Assembly (NCBI GenBank): GCA_039602395.1
Contig: JBCNJP010000026.1
Span: forward strand, 609,195-673,194
DNA from: Deinandra increscens subsp. villosa
Taxonomy: Eukaryota > Streptophyta > Magnoliopsida > Asterales > Asteraceae
DNA length: 64,000 nucleotides
Reading direction: 5' to 3'
Below, piece after piece: positions 10,792-22,200 of this stretch. The notes below the pieces were generated by a model. It worked only from the letters and a program-made list of their open reading frames with translations, was not told the origin of the DNA and ran no database searches. The position numbers and the translations under genes are program-made. Every line of letters begins with the position of its first letter. The stretch's first letter is position 1.

Positions 10792-12788
10792 ACCGAAGAT
10801 AACAAAAAGCAAGCCTATGGCTAACTAAATACACATTAAAGTAAATACAATTTGGAACTCGGTCAAGGCCCAATCGAAGTTGGTATATGTAGTTCAAAGT
10901 GCCTCCATAGTTGAACCGAGCCTTTTTTTCTCCTTTCTCTGATGGTAGTCGATTGTTGCTTCATTTTTGATCTTTCTTCCTTGAACTTTCGATTTCGGCA
11001 TGCCTTCCAAGTGCTTATTCTTCGTTTAAATCGTTTACCCTTGCTTTGGTTAGCCCACTTGAAATTATTGTGAAAGGGAATCTGCGGGTGGGCCGCTAAG
11101 CCCATATCATCTAAAAGGGGGCTATGTATACCCTGGGTAATTTGGTTGACCCGATGGTTGTCCAAATCCAATCCAGGATCCGCGTGGTTGAGGACACCAG
11201 TAGATCCACCGGCCTGCTCCATCACGATAGAGCCCGGGTTGGGATCCGCATGAAAATGTTGCCCATACCCGTTCAGGTCTTCAATCCACCTCCGAATCCT
11301 ATTACCAATGTTCGGGCCGAGAGGTGGCCCACCCCAACCCAAAAGAAGATACCCAATTAACGTCGCATGCATGTTAACGTTCGATGTCTTTCCCCACCAA
11401 ATTCTCGAGAGTATAATTTGTTCAATCAAGCCCTTTTCAACCTGGAAATACTTTCTCACCAAATGCCAATTGGAAACAAAACTTTTCGTCCCAACCCAAG
11501 AATCCCCGAGGTGTCCCAAAAAAGACTCAAAGATGAAAATAAAAAAGGCTGACTCATATTGAAAACTTAGGCTCGTACACTGGGGAATGGTTCTAAAAAT
11601 ATTAAACAATTTTGGGGAGTAGAATAGCATCCTATAAGTCCCAGTGTACTCCATCCTTATGTCTCCCAGGCTAGTGCATCCCTCATGCCACTCAATTCCT
11701 AACCACCAATCCAGACAATATGAGTTAGCCAAGCCTTCAAACAAAAAGAACAAGACTAATGGATCATTAAGTGTAAGTGTGCCCGTGATTTTGGAACTGG
11801 AGGGCATTAAAAAATGCCAGATGACTACCCGACGTTGTGAATGTGGACCAACATCAAATATAATGGAATCCCAAACCATATTTGTCCCCTCGTTTATATG
11901 ATCATGACAATAGAACCAGGTACAAATTTGTGACAAAGTCACTCCGTCAATTCGTCTAGTACTAGGATCCCCCCAAAGGTTCATGTCCTGGTCCCAATTA
12001 GGACTGACTGTGATCCATTGGCATCCCAGTGTAGGCCAACTAACATCGTCAATTCGTCTAGTTCTAGGATCCCCCAAAGGTTCATATCCTGGTCCCATAT
12101 AGGACTGACTTGGGTCCATTGGCACCTCAAGTGTTGCCAGCTAACATCGTCAATTCCCAGGTAATAGCTGGGCTTTAGAAAGTTTAGGGTGATAGTATGA
12201 ACTTTACCCGTCCACTCAGCCTCTTTTGAACAAGGATTGCCATTCAACAAATTTGTAAACAACTTAAGAAGCCCACTAACCCAAAGTCGAATGTGGTTGC
12301 CAAGAAAATTAAATTGGTTAATTATCAACCCTTTGTCCTTCCACACCCAACCCCACAACCAAATTTTCCTAAAAGACATAACATTAGCAGTTAATAAACC
12401 CGGGTTTCTAGGCCACGCTGGCCCCCTAAACTTTCCCAGCCCAATAAAGGCCCACCCGAAATTAACACCCCCTTTTTAAACCAACCCATGGCCACCAAAG
12501 CCCACCACCTACCAACATCCATACTTTTATTATTACTATCAGGGGAATGCTTAATGAGATGCTTTTTACCATTGTATCCCACCCAATCAAACAGAGAAGG
12601 TTGGTCAAAAATGCAAACCTTAAAGATCGGGATAGTGATTTTAGAATTGAGGCCCTTAGAAGTTTGAGCATTCCTAGAGCTCGGGCCCACATGGAAGCCC
12701 CATAATTCGCCAGCCTTCAAGGTGTCTTTGTTGCTTCTGATTTGCAAGCCAAGGAGCCTACAACGGACCTGGTCCTTAATTACCTGCA
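10706..12788 (-). pseudogene. ORF2 C-terminal extension of TelL1 element C, frameshifted
   Basis: C-terminal part of the TelL1 ORF2, from just past the zf-RVT region to the stop at 10706-10708 (ending LDYVFKV). It is split across at least four frames with changes near 12390, 12070 and 10880. The two 102-bp repeats (11949-12151) are present, but one C is missing from a C6 run near 12070, making that unit 101 bp and breaking the frame. A Trp-rich composition and a basic stretch near the end match E and K. I recognise no known domain in this extension. The upstream endonuclease and RT are not present on this contig. Confidence 0.8.
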
Positions 12789-13288
12789 NNNNNNNNNNNN
12801 NNNNNNNNNNNNNNNNNNNNNNNNNNNNNNNNNNNNNNNNNNNNNNNNNNNNNNNNNNNNNNNNNNNNNNNNNNNNNNNNNNNNNNNNNNNNNNNNNNNN
12901 NNNNNNNNNNNNNNNNNNNNNNNNNNNNNNNNNNNNNNNNNNNNNNNNNNNNNNNNNNNNNNNNNNNNNNNNNNNNNNNNNNNNNNNNNNNNNNNNNNNN
13001 NNNNNNNNNNNNNNNNNNNNNNNNNNNNNNNNNNNNNNNNNNNNNNNNNNNNNNNNNNNNNNNNNNNNNNNNNNNNNNNNNNNNNNNNNNNNNNNNNNNN
13101 NNNNNNNNNNNNNNNNNNNNNNNNNNNNNNNNNNNNNNNNNNNNNNNNNNNNNNNNNNNNNNNNNNNNNNNNNNNNNNNNNNNNNNNNNNNNNNNNNNNN
13201 NNNNNNNNNNNNNNNNNNNNNNNNNNNNNNNNNNNNNNNNNNNNNNNNNNNNNNNNNNNNNNNNNNNNNNNNNNNNNNNNNNNNNNNN
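12789..13288. other. Assembly gap, exactly 500 N
   Basis: A run of 500 N, a placeholder length. Elements and telomeric repeats are all minus-oriented to the left and all plus-oriented to the right, so this is a scaffold join whose orientation is suspect. Confidence 0.98.
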
Positions 13289-13289
13289 A

Positions 13290-14243
13290 AGCCATGGAGT
13301 GATAAGGATGGATCATACCGGGTCGTATAGGACAATTTTCTCCACCCCAAATAATTTTACATTTTTTAGAACCCTTCACCGGTATGAAAACCCTAGTCCA
13401 CAAAGAGTGTCGGCCTCTCATTTTTTTGGGATTGAGTCTTTTGCGGGTTACATGGGATTACTTTGGGTTGGGATGATCTATGACGGGATGGCTCGGTGGG
13501 TGATGGGGGTTATGCATGCTTTAGTTAGTCATTTACGTGTGGAGTGTTTCTGCTTGAATCTTCACAACACCAAACATGAGAAACAAAGCATTGCCATGCA
13601 ATCTGGGCCTATAGTCTACGGATACAGGACTACGGCATTGGGGTCCATTTGGAATCAAACTTGGGGTTGGGATGGGCTTGCTTTAGGCCCAATTAAGAGG
13701 GAAAAATGGTGGATATACCAGGTCACGTGGGGAGGGTCCGGCGCGCAAAGTTTCGCGGATCCTATACCGGGTTATAATAATCTGGAGCTGGGAGATGGAT
13801 ACATGGATGTAGAGCACCGAATCAAAGATGCTGGGCCGGTTTTGGGGGCTGTTGAGAAACTCGCTTGGGACCCAACACTTGGGGATGACCGGGCTGATTC
13901 TAATGGGGCTACCATTGTCAAGTGGGCCAAGAGAGTTAGGGCTACCAAGATTAATATTTATATCAAACGCAGACGGAAAGGAATACACCACAGGCACAAA
14001 ATTAGCTGCACTAATTCAAGGGGAGCTAGCTCGAGACACCATAATAGTAACATTTCACGCTGCTTCTCCTATTCTATGGGCCTAGTGTTGGTTCCAAATT
14101 GTATTTATTTTAATGTGTATTTAGTTAGTCATAGATTTGCTTTATGCTATCTTCGGTCCAAGGCTATGTGTTTAAAGCCTTGGCCGGATGACGTTTCTGA
14201 CTTAGGCTTGGACATTAGGTTAGACTATGTGTTTAAAGTCTAA
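13290..14243 (+). CDS. ORF2 C-terminal extension of TelL1 element D, partial
   Basis: The frame is open from the contig edge to TAA at 14241-14243 (317 codons). This is the last half of the TelL1-specific extension downstream of the zf-RVT region. Conserved landmarks are GSYRTIFSTPNNF, WGWDGLALGPI, a basic tract (KRRRKGIHHRHK) and a C-terminus with SKAMCLKPWPDD and LDYVFKV, matching E and K. No known family is recognised. The basic tract could bind nucleic acid, which is inference only. It has no start codon of its own because the N-terminal part is missing, and it is uninterrupted as far as it goes. Confidence 0.75.
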   Translation, partial: SHGVIRMDHTGSYRTIFSTPNNFTFFRTLHRYENPSPQRVSASHFFGIESFAGYMGLLWVGMIYDGMARWVMGVMHALVSHLRVECFCLNLHNTKHEKQSIAMQSGPIVYGYRTTALGSIWNQTWGWDGLALGPIKREKWWIYQVTWGGSGAQSFADPIPGYNNLELGDGYMDVEHRIKDAGPVLGAVEKLAWDPTLGDDRADSNGATIVKWAKRVRATKINIYIKRRRKGIHHRHKISCTNSRGASSRHHNSNISRCFSYSMGLVLVPNCIYFNVYLVSHRFALCYLRSKAMCLKPWPDDVSDLGLDIRLDYVFKV

Positions 14244-14246
14244 CCT
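14158..14246 (+). other. Twin hairpins with identical loop (element D)
   Basis: Stem CCAAGGCT/AGCCTTGG (14158-14183) and stem AGGTTAGACT/AGTCTAACCT (14217-14246), both around the loop ATGTGTTTAA. The outer pairs of the second stem (AGG/CCT) differ from E (AAAA/TTTT) with pairing kept. Confidence 0.85.
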
Positions 14247-14298
14247 AGTCTCCTCCCTTCTCCTGTATTTTTTCATTCCTTTTTAATAAATGTTTGCC

Positions 14299-14313
14299 AT
14301 GGGCATTGCCCAT
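14299..14313 (+). other. 3'-terminal hairpin (element D)
   Basis: ATGGGCA-T-TGCCCAT, 4 nt before poly(A). Compared with AAGGGCA/TGCCCTT in E, the second base pair is changed on both sides. Confidence 0.85.
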
Positions 14314-14342
14314 TTCCAAAAAAAAAAAAAAAAAACAAAAAA

Positions 14343-15503
14343 CCCTAAACCCTAAACCCTAAACCCTAAACCCTAAACCCTAAACCCTAAACCCTAAACC
14401 CTAAACCCTAAACCCTAAACCCTAAACCCTAAACCCTAAACCCTAAACCCTAAACCCTAAACCCTAAACCCTAAACCCTAAACCCTAAACCCTAAACCCT
14501 AAACCCTAAACCCTAAACCCTAAACCCTAAACCCTAAACCCTAAACCCTAAACCCTAAACCCTAAACCCTAAACCCTAAACCCTAAACCCTAAACCCTAA
14601 ACCCTAAACCCTAAACCCTAAACCCTAAACCCTAAACCCTAAACCCTAAACCCTAAACCCTAAACCCTAAACCCTAAACCCTAAACCCTAAACCCTAAAC
14701 CCTAAACCCTAAACCCTAAACCCTAAACCCTAAACCCTAAACCCTAAACCCTAAACCCTAAACCCTAAACCCTAAACCCTAAACCCTAAACCCTAAACCC
14801 TAAACCCTAAACCCTAAACCCTAAACCCTAAACCCTAAACCCTAAACCCTAAACCCTAAACCCTAAACCCTAAACCCTAAACCCTAAACCCTAAACCCTA
14901 AACCCCAAACCCTAAACCCCAAACCCTAAACCCTAAACCCTAAACCCTAAACCCCAAACCCCAAACCCTAAACCCTAAACCCTAAACCCTAAACCCTAAA
15001 CCCCAAACCCCAAACCCCAAACCCCAAACCCCAAACCCCAAACCCTAAACCCCAAACCCTAAACCCCAAACCCCAAACCCCAAACCCTAAACCCCAAACC
15101 CCAAACCCCAAACCCTAAACCCTAAACCCCAAACCCTAAACCCTAAACCCTAAACCCTAAACCCCAAACCCGAAACCCCAAACCCCAAACCCTAAACCCC
15201 AAACCCCAAACCCCAAACCCCAAACCCCAAACCCTAAACCCCAAACCCCAAACCCTAAACCCCAAACCCCAAACCCCAAACCCCAAACCCCAAACCCCAA
15301 ACACCTAAACCCCAAACACCTAAACCCCAAACCCCAAACCCTAAACCCCAAACCCCAAACCCTAAACCCTAAACCCTAAACCCTAAACCCTAAACCCTAA
15401 ACCCTAAACCCTAAACCCTAAACCCTAAACCCTAAACCCTAAACCCTAAACCCTAAACCCTAAACCCTAAACCCTAAACCCTAAACCCTAAACCCTAAAC
15501 CCC
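14343..15503 (+). repeat. Telomeric array 3 (CCCTAAA), 1.16 kb with a variant zone
   Basis: The longest array in the window. From 14343 to about 14900 it is uninterrupted CCCTAAA (about 80 units). From about 14904 to 15360 CCCTAAA is mixed with CCCCAAA and a few larger variants (CCCGAAA, CACCTAAA). From 15361 to 15499 it is pure again. It links the poly(A) of D to the 5' end of E. Confidence 0.97.
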
Positions 15504-15685
15504 ATGGAATTTCACTTTTTCGGCCCTAAGTGTGTGTTTTTGGAGGTGCGATTTTTGAGAGCTCGATTCCTTCTCTCTTCACCGATTCTCTGATTCTTCT
15601 TCCCCCTTGCTACTGATCGAAGGTTCCTGCTTGTTTCTTGCATTCGATTCAGGCTTCTTTTTTCACCGATTCATTCATTGGAACG

Positions 15686-18600
15686 ATGAAAAAGGGTTCG
15701 AAAAAAGTGAACAGGGCCGAAACCCTAAAAAATGATCCGCCGGACAGAGGTGGCCGGCGACGGCGGCACGCTGCTGAAGACATAGGGTCTGCCTCGTCGG
15801 ACTCAGAAACAGAACAAGGAAGCATTCGTGATACCAGAAATCGTTGGGAGCAAAAAAGCGATGATCGGAAAGCGAAGGGATTGAAACATGTTCATGAAAC
15901 TGGGTTCTACTCGAGTGATTCATCGGACAAGGAGAACTCTCCTGCAAGGGTTGACTCTAATCGGCATACTAACCAGCAGAAATCCAAGTATAAAACTCGA
16001 AGCAAATCCAATATGGAAGTCCGGAGTAAAACTTCGCCGGAAGTTGCGATACCGATGGCGGAAACTACCAGTGAGGAAGGGACAGGTGATGGATCGAAAG
16101 GTGTTCCAAGTGAAGATAATGTTGAGAAGGTTACTACCCAGGAGGGTCTGCTCGTTGATGATACTATGCTGGTGAAACCGATGGGAGTGGACGTAATGCT
16201 TGACCATGCAAACCCTAATCTGATGGACCCGGTAACCAATGAGGTAAAAGTAACGTCTGTTTGTTCTATTGATAATGAAATTAATGCCAATGCAGGGCAC
16301 ACAAAGAGCATTGATGGAACTGACCCCAAAACTAAAGTGATTGTCGACACAAAGGAGGTGGGAGGTGAACTTTTAATGTGTGTTACTAACTTAAACCCTA
16401 AAGAGAATATTGACCTCCATAATTCGATATACTCCTTGAGTTCAGCCACACAATCTTCGATTCAAAGCAAGGCCAAAGACGATAATTTGGAGGAAGTTAC
16501 ATCGCCGGATAAACCTAACATGGAGGATACTGAGCGAAAGTATGCCAACTTGTTTAGGTTCCCCGTGGAAAACACTCCATTCTCCTTCTCATATGATGAC
16601 CCGGCCATCATAAAGGCTTTGGCCGAATCCCTAGGCACTCTGAATCGATCTCCCATGCATGCACCAGAAGACATCACAAAAAAAGGAGAGTAACCAAGAT
16701 GACAAAACGGATGGGGACAAGATGGAATCAACGAAGCCTGGTGATGTTAATAAGGTTGATGGTGCCAAAGGAACTAGTGAAATACAGAAATGGGAAGTCC
16801 ATTTAGGATCTAAAGAGAACTATGGTCTCTAATGAAAGTACTCCCTCGATGAGCAATGACCAAGTTGCCCCTAGAACTTCAATCCTTCCTGACATGAAGA
16901 AATTTAAAGCTGATAAAGGAAAAAAGAACTACAAAATATGGGAATCAAAAAACAGGAGCTCAAGGTTGAACATGCCAAAACCGAAATTTGAAACTGAATA
17001 CCGTCCCCTTGTTAAAGCTGACATGTTTTACATCAACTCGACCTTCCAGCCTGGTGACACCTCCTTTACTATCAATAGAATTAAACCCAACAGGTTGAAA
17101 TCTGCAAAACAATGCATAAAAGAAATGAATGACCAAGAGAAGAAGGCTGACAAGGGCCCCATAATTCTACCAGGATTTGAGAAAAGTTTCACAATTGAAA
17201 AACCAGTTCTGAACCTTAGCCATATACAACCTACCAATTTTAGAACTAAAGTTGATGAGAAAGGAGTGATTACTGTTGATGAAACCATGGAGGCTGAGGC
17301 CAAGCTCCCAGATGTTCAAATGTCAAAGCTAAGTGGTGCTCCCAAGTTGTCATATGCCCAAACTGTTGATGGTACTATTCGAAATACTTTTAAGGACAAA
17401 ATCAAGTACTACCCCCCTACCCTACTCCCAGATGGCTCCAAAGTTATCATGGTGGAACCAAGGATTGTCCATAAAGCTAAAGAGGTGTTTAAAAACCTTC
17501 TTTATGGATATTTTGTGGGAGCCGAACCCACGTTGGGTTTTGTTAAATTTAATCTAAATAGGATGTGGAGAACGTATGGGATAGAAGGGATTTCATACAA
17601 TGGTTCTGGGGTGTTCTTGTTTAAATTCAAGGAAGCAAGGAAAATGAATGAAGTCCTTGAACTTGGACCATGGATAGTTGGTACATTTCCGCTTTGTTTG
17701 AAAAAATGGGATGCCGGAGTGTGCATGTCTCGGGTTGCTCCAAAAGCCATCCCTGTGTGGGTCATTCTCAAGGATTTACCTCTTGAGCTATGGGAAACTG
17801 AGAGCATTTGTCGTATCACGAGCTGTATAGGTAACCCCCTAACCTTTGATAAAGTTACTAAAGCTAAATGTGCAAATTTTTCTGATGCAGGTGGGTTTGC
17901 TCGTGTACTTGTTGAAGTTAATATTGATTGTGAATTCCAACCTTTGGTCCAAGCTCATTATTCATCGAGCAATACAGGTATCAAGAAAAGTGTTGACATC
18001 AGTGTTGAATACCAAAATCGTCCTCCGTTATGTACTCACTGTCAAGCCTTTGGTCACCCGTTGGAAGAATGCAAGCACAGGCCCCGTACACAAGAAGAGA
18101 TTGAGGCAGAAAAGCAAAATAAAGAGATGGAGAAAACACCACAAGATACTACCACTCAGCATACAGTGCCACAAACCTCTGGACCAGCAGTTGATGCTGA
18201 TGGTTTTACCCGGGTTACTACTCGACGTACAAGATCTAACCATGCAAACTACAATAAGAATAACGACAAGGGTAAGGGTCAGGCCACTGTTGACAAGACC
18301 AAACCACAATACCAGCCCAGAAATCATGAGCCCAAGATGAGTACCAGCCCAACCCTTCTCTCGGAGGCCCAAAATGTATCCAAACCCATGGATATTGATC
18401 CAAGGACATCTCCTTCCCCTGCCATGCAGCATGATGCTTCCACAACCATTGACCCTAAACTATCTGACCATGTGATATCACCCCAAAACCATACCCAGCC
18501 CAAGCCATCGAACCACCCATCCCAAAACCAGAGTACATTGATGAAGAACAACAGCCCAAGCCATGATCCCACCTCCTCGGCTCCAACCACATCATCGATC

Positions 18601-19251
18601 ACACCCCAAAATGACCCCAAAGTCCAAACCACACCCTCCACATCTGAAGTCATAAAGCAACCTAAGAATCCAAAAAAACACATCAACCCCAAGGTGTCTC
18701 TCAAAGAGATGGCTAACCGTTTCATTCTGCTTGATGGCATGGATGAAGAACTTACTAACCCCCACCTGGATAACCTGGCCCAACCCAAAAGTACCTCCCA
18801 TCACCCCCCTTCCTCCTCCCCCAACACACCTGCTGAACCAAACTCCGTCGATGTGGATGCTAAGCTGAATAGTGCTTGGATCAAAAGACAAGCCGAAACC
18901 TTGGATAAAAGTTACTTTGATCATTTAACTCCTGAGCAAAAGGGATGCATTCTTGACTATACTATCAAACGTATAGTTCCCTCAAAAGAGGTCCTACAAA
19001 CCTGGAGTCCGGGAGAAACTGCCTACTTCAAAATGATTTGTAGCTTGCATAATTTCATGGAGGGCTTCATTGCTGTTGTGAATGAAAAGGAAATTGAAGT
19101 GGAGGACATGGAGGATGACAACCAGCATACTGGTGATGTGGCTTCTGAGAAAGATGGGACATCCAAATTTATGGTGGAGGATCTTATTAAACCAGCCCAA
19201 TCAACGTTGCATGTGATCAAGGATAATGGGCCGAACACCCAACAGTCTTAG
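15686..19251 (+). pseudogene. LINE ORF1 of element E, two frameshifts
   Basis: RNA-binding ORF1 of TelL1, about 1.19k codons. The ATG at 15686 (MKKGSKK) matches the start in A. The first frame runs to a stop at 16693; an A7 run at 16678-16684 is the probable slip, and a second shift near 16800-16822 leads into the long frame ending at 19251. Domains are PPDRGGRRRR at the N-terminus, an acidic disordered region with PKENIDLHNSIYS (about 16396-16434), a DUF4283-like region (about 17470-17940, LLYGYFVGAEPTLGFVKF, LGPWIVGTFPLCLKKW, LPLELWETESICR), the knuckle C-TH-C-QAFG-H-PLEE-C (about 18030-18072), a Pro/Ser/Thr/Gln-rich low-complexity tract, and a conserved C-terminal end with EKDGTSKFMVEDLI. 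Homopolymer slips may be sequencing errors. Confidence 0.85.
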
Positions 19252-19278
19252 TGGTATTCTCCAGTCCTCTTATTTTCC

Positions 19279-22200
19279 ATGGAGCTACAAATTCTCACTT
19301 GGAACACCAGGGGTCTTAATAGTAGAGCCCATCAAAAGAATCTTCTGGAAGTTATTAACATGCATAATATCAGCATATGTGGGGTTTTGGAGTCCCATGT
19401 TACCAAGACCAACATACAGAAAATTTGCAACAAGGTTTTCAGGGGTTGGGATTGGACAACCAACAGTTATTATTGCCCTAACTGGACCCGTATTCTCTTG
19501 GGTTGGGACCCTCGAATGTTGGAGCTCATGATACTTGATCAGTCGGACCAAGGGATACATTGCTACATCAAACCTCGGAATGGTCAAAAAGATTTCTTCT
19601 GTTCCTTCATCTATGGACATGTCAGGGCTTACAAACGGCGTTCATTATGGGCTGAGCTTGCAAGATTTAACAATGTCAATGTGGATAAACCCTGGATTGT
19701 AATGGGAGATTTCAATGCTGTTATGGACCCGTCTGAAACCACTTCGGGGTCCTCGTCTATTACTGTTGCCATGGAGGACTTAAAGGAGTTGTGCCTAGGC
19801 TGTGGCCTGGTTGATGTTCCTTATACTGGGCCTGTCGTTACATGGAACCAAACCCCCGGTAAGACTGATGGCTTATTAAAGAAGCTTGATAGGATCATGG
19901 CCAATGCTCAATTTTTCGCCCAGTTTGAAGATGCCAATGCTACCTTCCTTCCTTTCTACACGTCGGATCACTCCCCATGCATGTTAACCATCCCATCCAT
20001 AAAAAGACAATGGAAACCCAGACCCTTTAAATTCATGAATTTCCTTTGTAGGCGACCTGCTTTCAAAAAGGTGGTGGAATCTGAATGGTATATAGATATT
20101 CAGGGCTGCGCTATGTACAAGGTTGTCAAAAAGCTCCAAGCTCTCAAAAAACCACTTCGAGCCATGGCAAAAGATCATGGCCCCCTTGCTCGGAACATTG
20201 AGGCTATTAAACTTGAATTGGGCAGAATACAAAATGAAGTGGCCCAGGATTCCTTTAACAGGGATCTGCGAGAGCAAGAAGAAGTCTATACTAAAAGTCT
20301 AAACCAACTGTATATCGAGGAGGAGCTTCTGATGAAGCAACGCTCAAAGGTTAAATGGCTTCGGGAAGGTGACCACAACACTAAGTACTTTTATAATGTG
20401 GTCAAATCGAGATGCAATCGAAATAAAATAACTTCTATTCTAGACCACCATGATATCATGCATGAAGGTGACGATGTGGGGAATGCTTTTGTTTCGTTTT
20501 ACAAGAGTCTGTTTGGTACCCAAGCTATCACTGAACGTATTCAGGACCCTGATGACTTGTTTACTCGTAAACTCCCAGAGGATATAGCCAACCATATGGT
20601 TAGACCGGTATGTGATGAAGAGATAAAGAATGCCATGTTCGACATTGACTCTGACAAAGCTCCAGGCCCTGATGGCTTTTCTTCCAAATTCTTCAAATCT
20701 TCTTGGGAGATAGTGGGTCCGGATGTTTGCATGGCGATCAAAGAGTTCTTCACTAATGGCAAGCTCCTGAAGCAGGTTAACACTGCCCTTATAGCGCTGA
20801 TTCCCAAATCTACATCCCCTAAAACGGTGACTGAATTCCGTCCGATAGCCTGCTGCAATGTCATATACAAGTGTATCACCAAGATCATGTGTGAGAGAAT
20901 TAAAGAAGGCTTAAACCATATAATTGATGAGTGCCAAAGTGCTTTTATCCCGGGCAGAATGATTTGCGACAATATACTTCTCACCCAAGAGCTTGTTAGA
21001 AACTACCATCGGAATCGTTCCGAACCTCGTGTTGCCATTAAAATAGATATCCAAAAGGCGTATGACACTGTGTCCCATGATTTCATGGAAAGATGTCTCC
21101 ATCACTTTGGGTTTCACCCGGCCATGAAAGCTTGGATCATGACATGCCTCACGACAGCGTCCTATTCCATTAACCTTAATGGTGAAACCCATGGCTTTTT
21201 TCAAGGCCGACGTGGGTTAAAGCAAGGGGACCCAATGTCGCCCTATCTGTTCACACTTGTTATGGAGGTTTTAAACCTCATGCTCAAAAGACGGATCCAA
21301 CAGCAGGGTAATTTCACCTACCATTGGAAATGCAAGGATCTTAACTTAACACACTTGTGCTTCGCCGACGACCTTCTCATGTTTTGCCATGCTGATGGGA
21401 GCTCTGTGAAAATTTTAAAAGATACCATGCAGGAATTCAGTGGAGTTTCTGGTCTCCTCCCCAACATGTGCAAAAGCACCATGTATTTCGGCAATGTGAG
21501 AGCCCAAACCCAAGAAGTCATCAAAAGTATCCTGCCTTTTCGTGTGGGCCAGCTTCCTGTTAAATATCTTGGTGTCCCCTTACTCTCTAAACGCCTTTAC
21601 TCCAAGGATTGCAAATGTCTCATTGATAAGGTGAAAGGCAGGGTTCATGATTGGAACAATAAGTTCCTGTCCTTTGCTGGTCGGCTCCAGTTAATTAGGT
21701 CTGTTCTATCCTCATTACATGTGTATTGGGCCTCAGTTTTTACCCTACCGGTTAATATTATTGATGAAATGGAGGGTATTATGCGGAAATTTCTATGGAG
21801 TCAATCAGATCAACATCGGGGTCGGGCTAGAGTTGCTTGGTCTGAAGTGTGCAGGCCTAAATGCCAAGGGGGATTGGGGATTAAATCTCTCAAACATCAC
21901 AACACAGCCCTCATGGCCAAACATATCTGGAATATCATCAATGACAAGCCCACAATTTGGGTCAGATGGGTCAAACTTCACAAGATTGGGCATGACAACT
22001 TCTGGAGGATGAAGGTGGAGAGTGGCTCCAGTTGTAGCTGGAGGAACATTATGAATTATAGAGCGAACATCAAACCACACTGCGCTAGTGTTTTAGGTGA
22101 TGGAAGAAATACGTCCATTTGGTATGACATGTGGCACCCATTTCAGTCCCTCTAGGTGAGTTCATCACCCCTCGGGATATCCATCAAGCTGGGCTCCAGT

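Larger units (their letters stand above)
10622..12788 (-). mobile_element. Element C: 3' portion of a TelL1 LINE
   Basis: Minus-strand TelL1 3' end, cut by the first N run at 12789. Poly(A) (T 10622-10632) joins the telomeric array, followed inward by the terminal hairpin at 10637-10651 (AAGGGCA-C-TGCCCTT in sense), an AATAAA signal and the twin hairpins at 10703-10791. The rest is the ORF2 C-terminal extension. Its upstream sequence should lie across the gap, but the next contig is in the opposite orientation, so the gap does not join two halves of this element. Confidence 0.88.
13289..14335 (+). mobile_element. Element D: 3' end of a TelL1 LINE
   Basis: Plus-strand TelL1 tail beginning at the contig edge. 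It holds the end of ORF2, twin hairpins (14158-14246), AATAAA (14285-14290), the terminal hairpin ATGGGCA-T-TGCCCAT (14299-14313) and poly(A) 14318-14335, followed by C, six A and the CCCTAAA array. The 5' part is lost at the gap. Confidence 0.9.

Noticed and set aside
12391..13421. Open frames spanning the first N gap on either strand
   Set aside because: N codons carry no information, and the flanks belong to different elements in opposite orientation.
15157..15351. A GFGVWGLGF-type repeat protein read from the telomeric variant array (also 10306-10656)
   Set aside because: It is translation of TTTGGGG/TTTAGGG repeats, not a gene.
14343..15503. CRISPR-like array
   Set aside because: The 7-bp unit is the plant telomeric repeat, with no spacers and no cas genes in a plant context.
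16462..18788. Antisense open frames over ORF1 and ORF2 of the LINEs (for example 18324-18788 minus)
   Set aside because: They mirror coding sequence on the other strand and have no matching domains.
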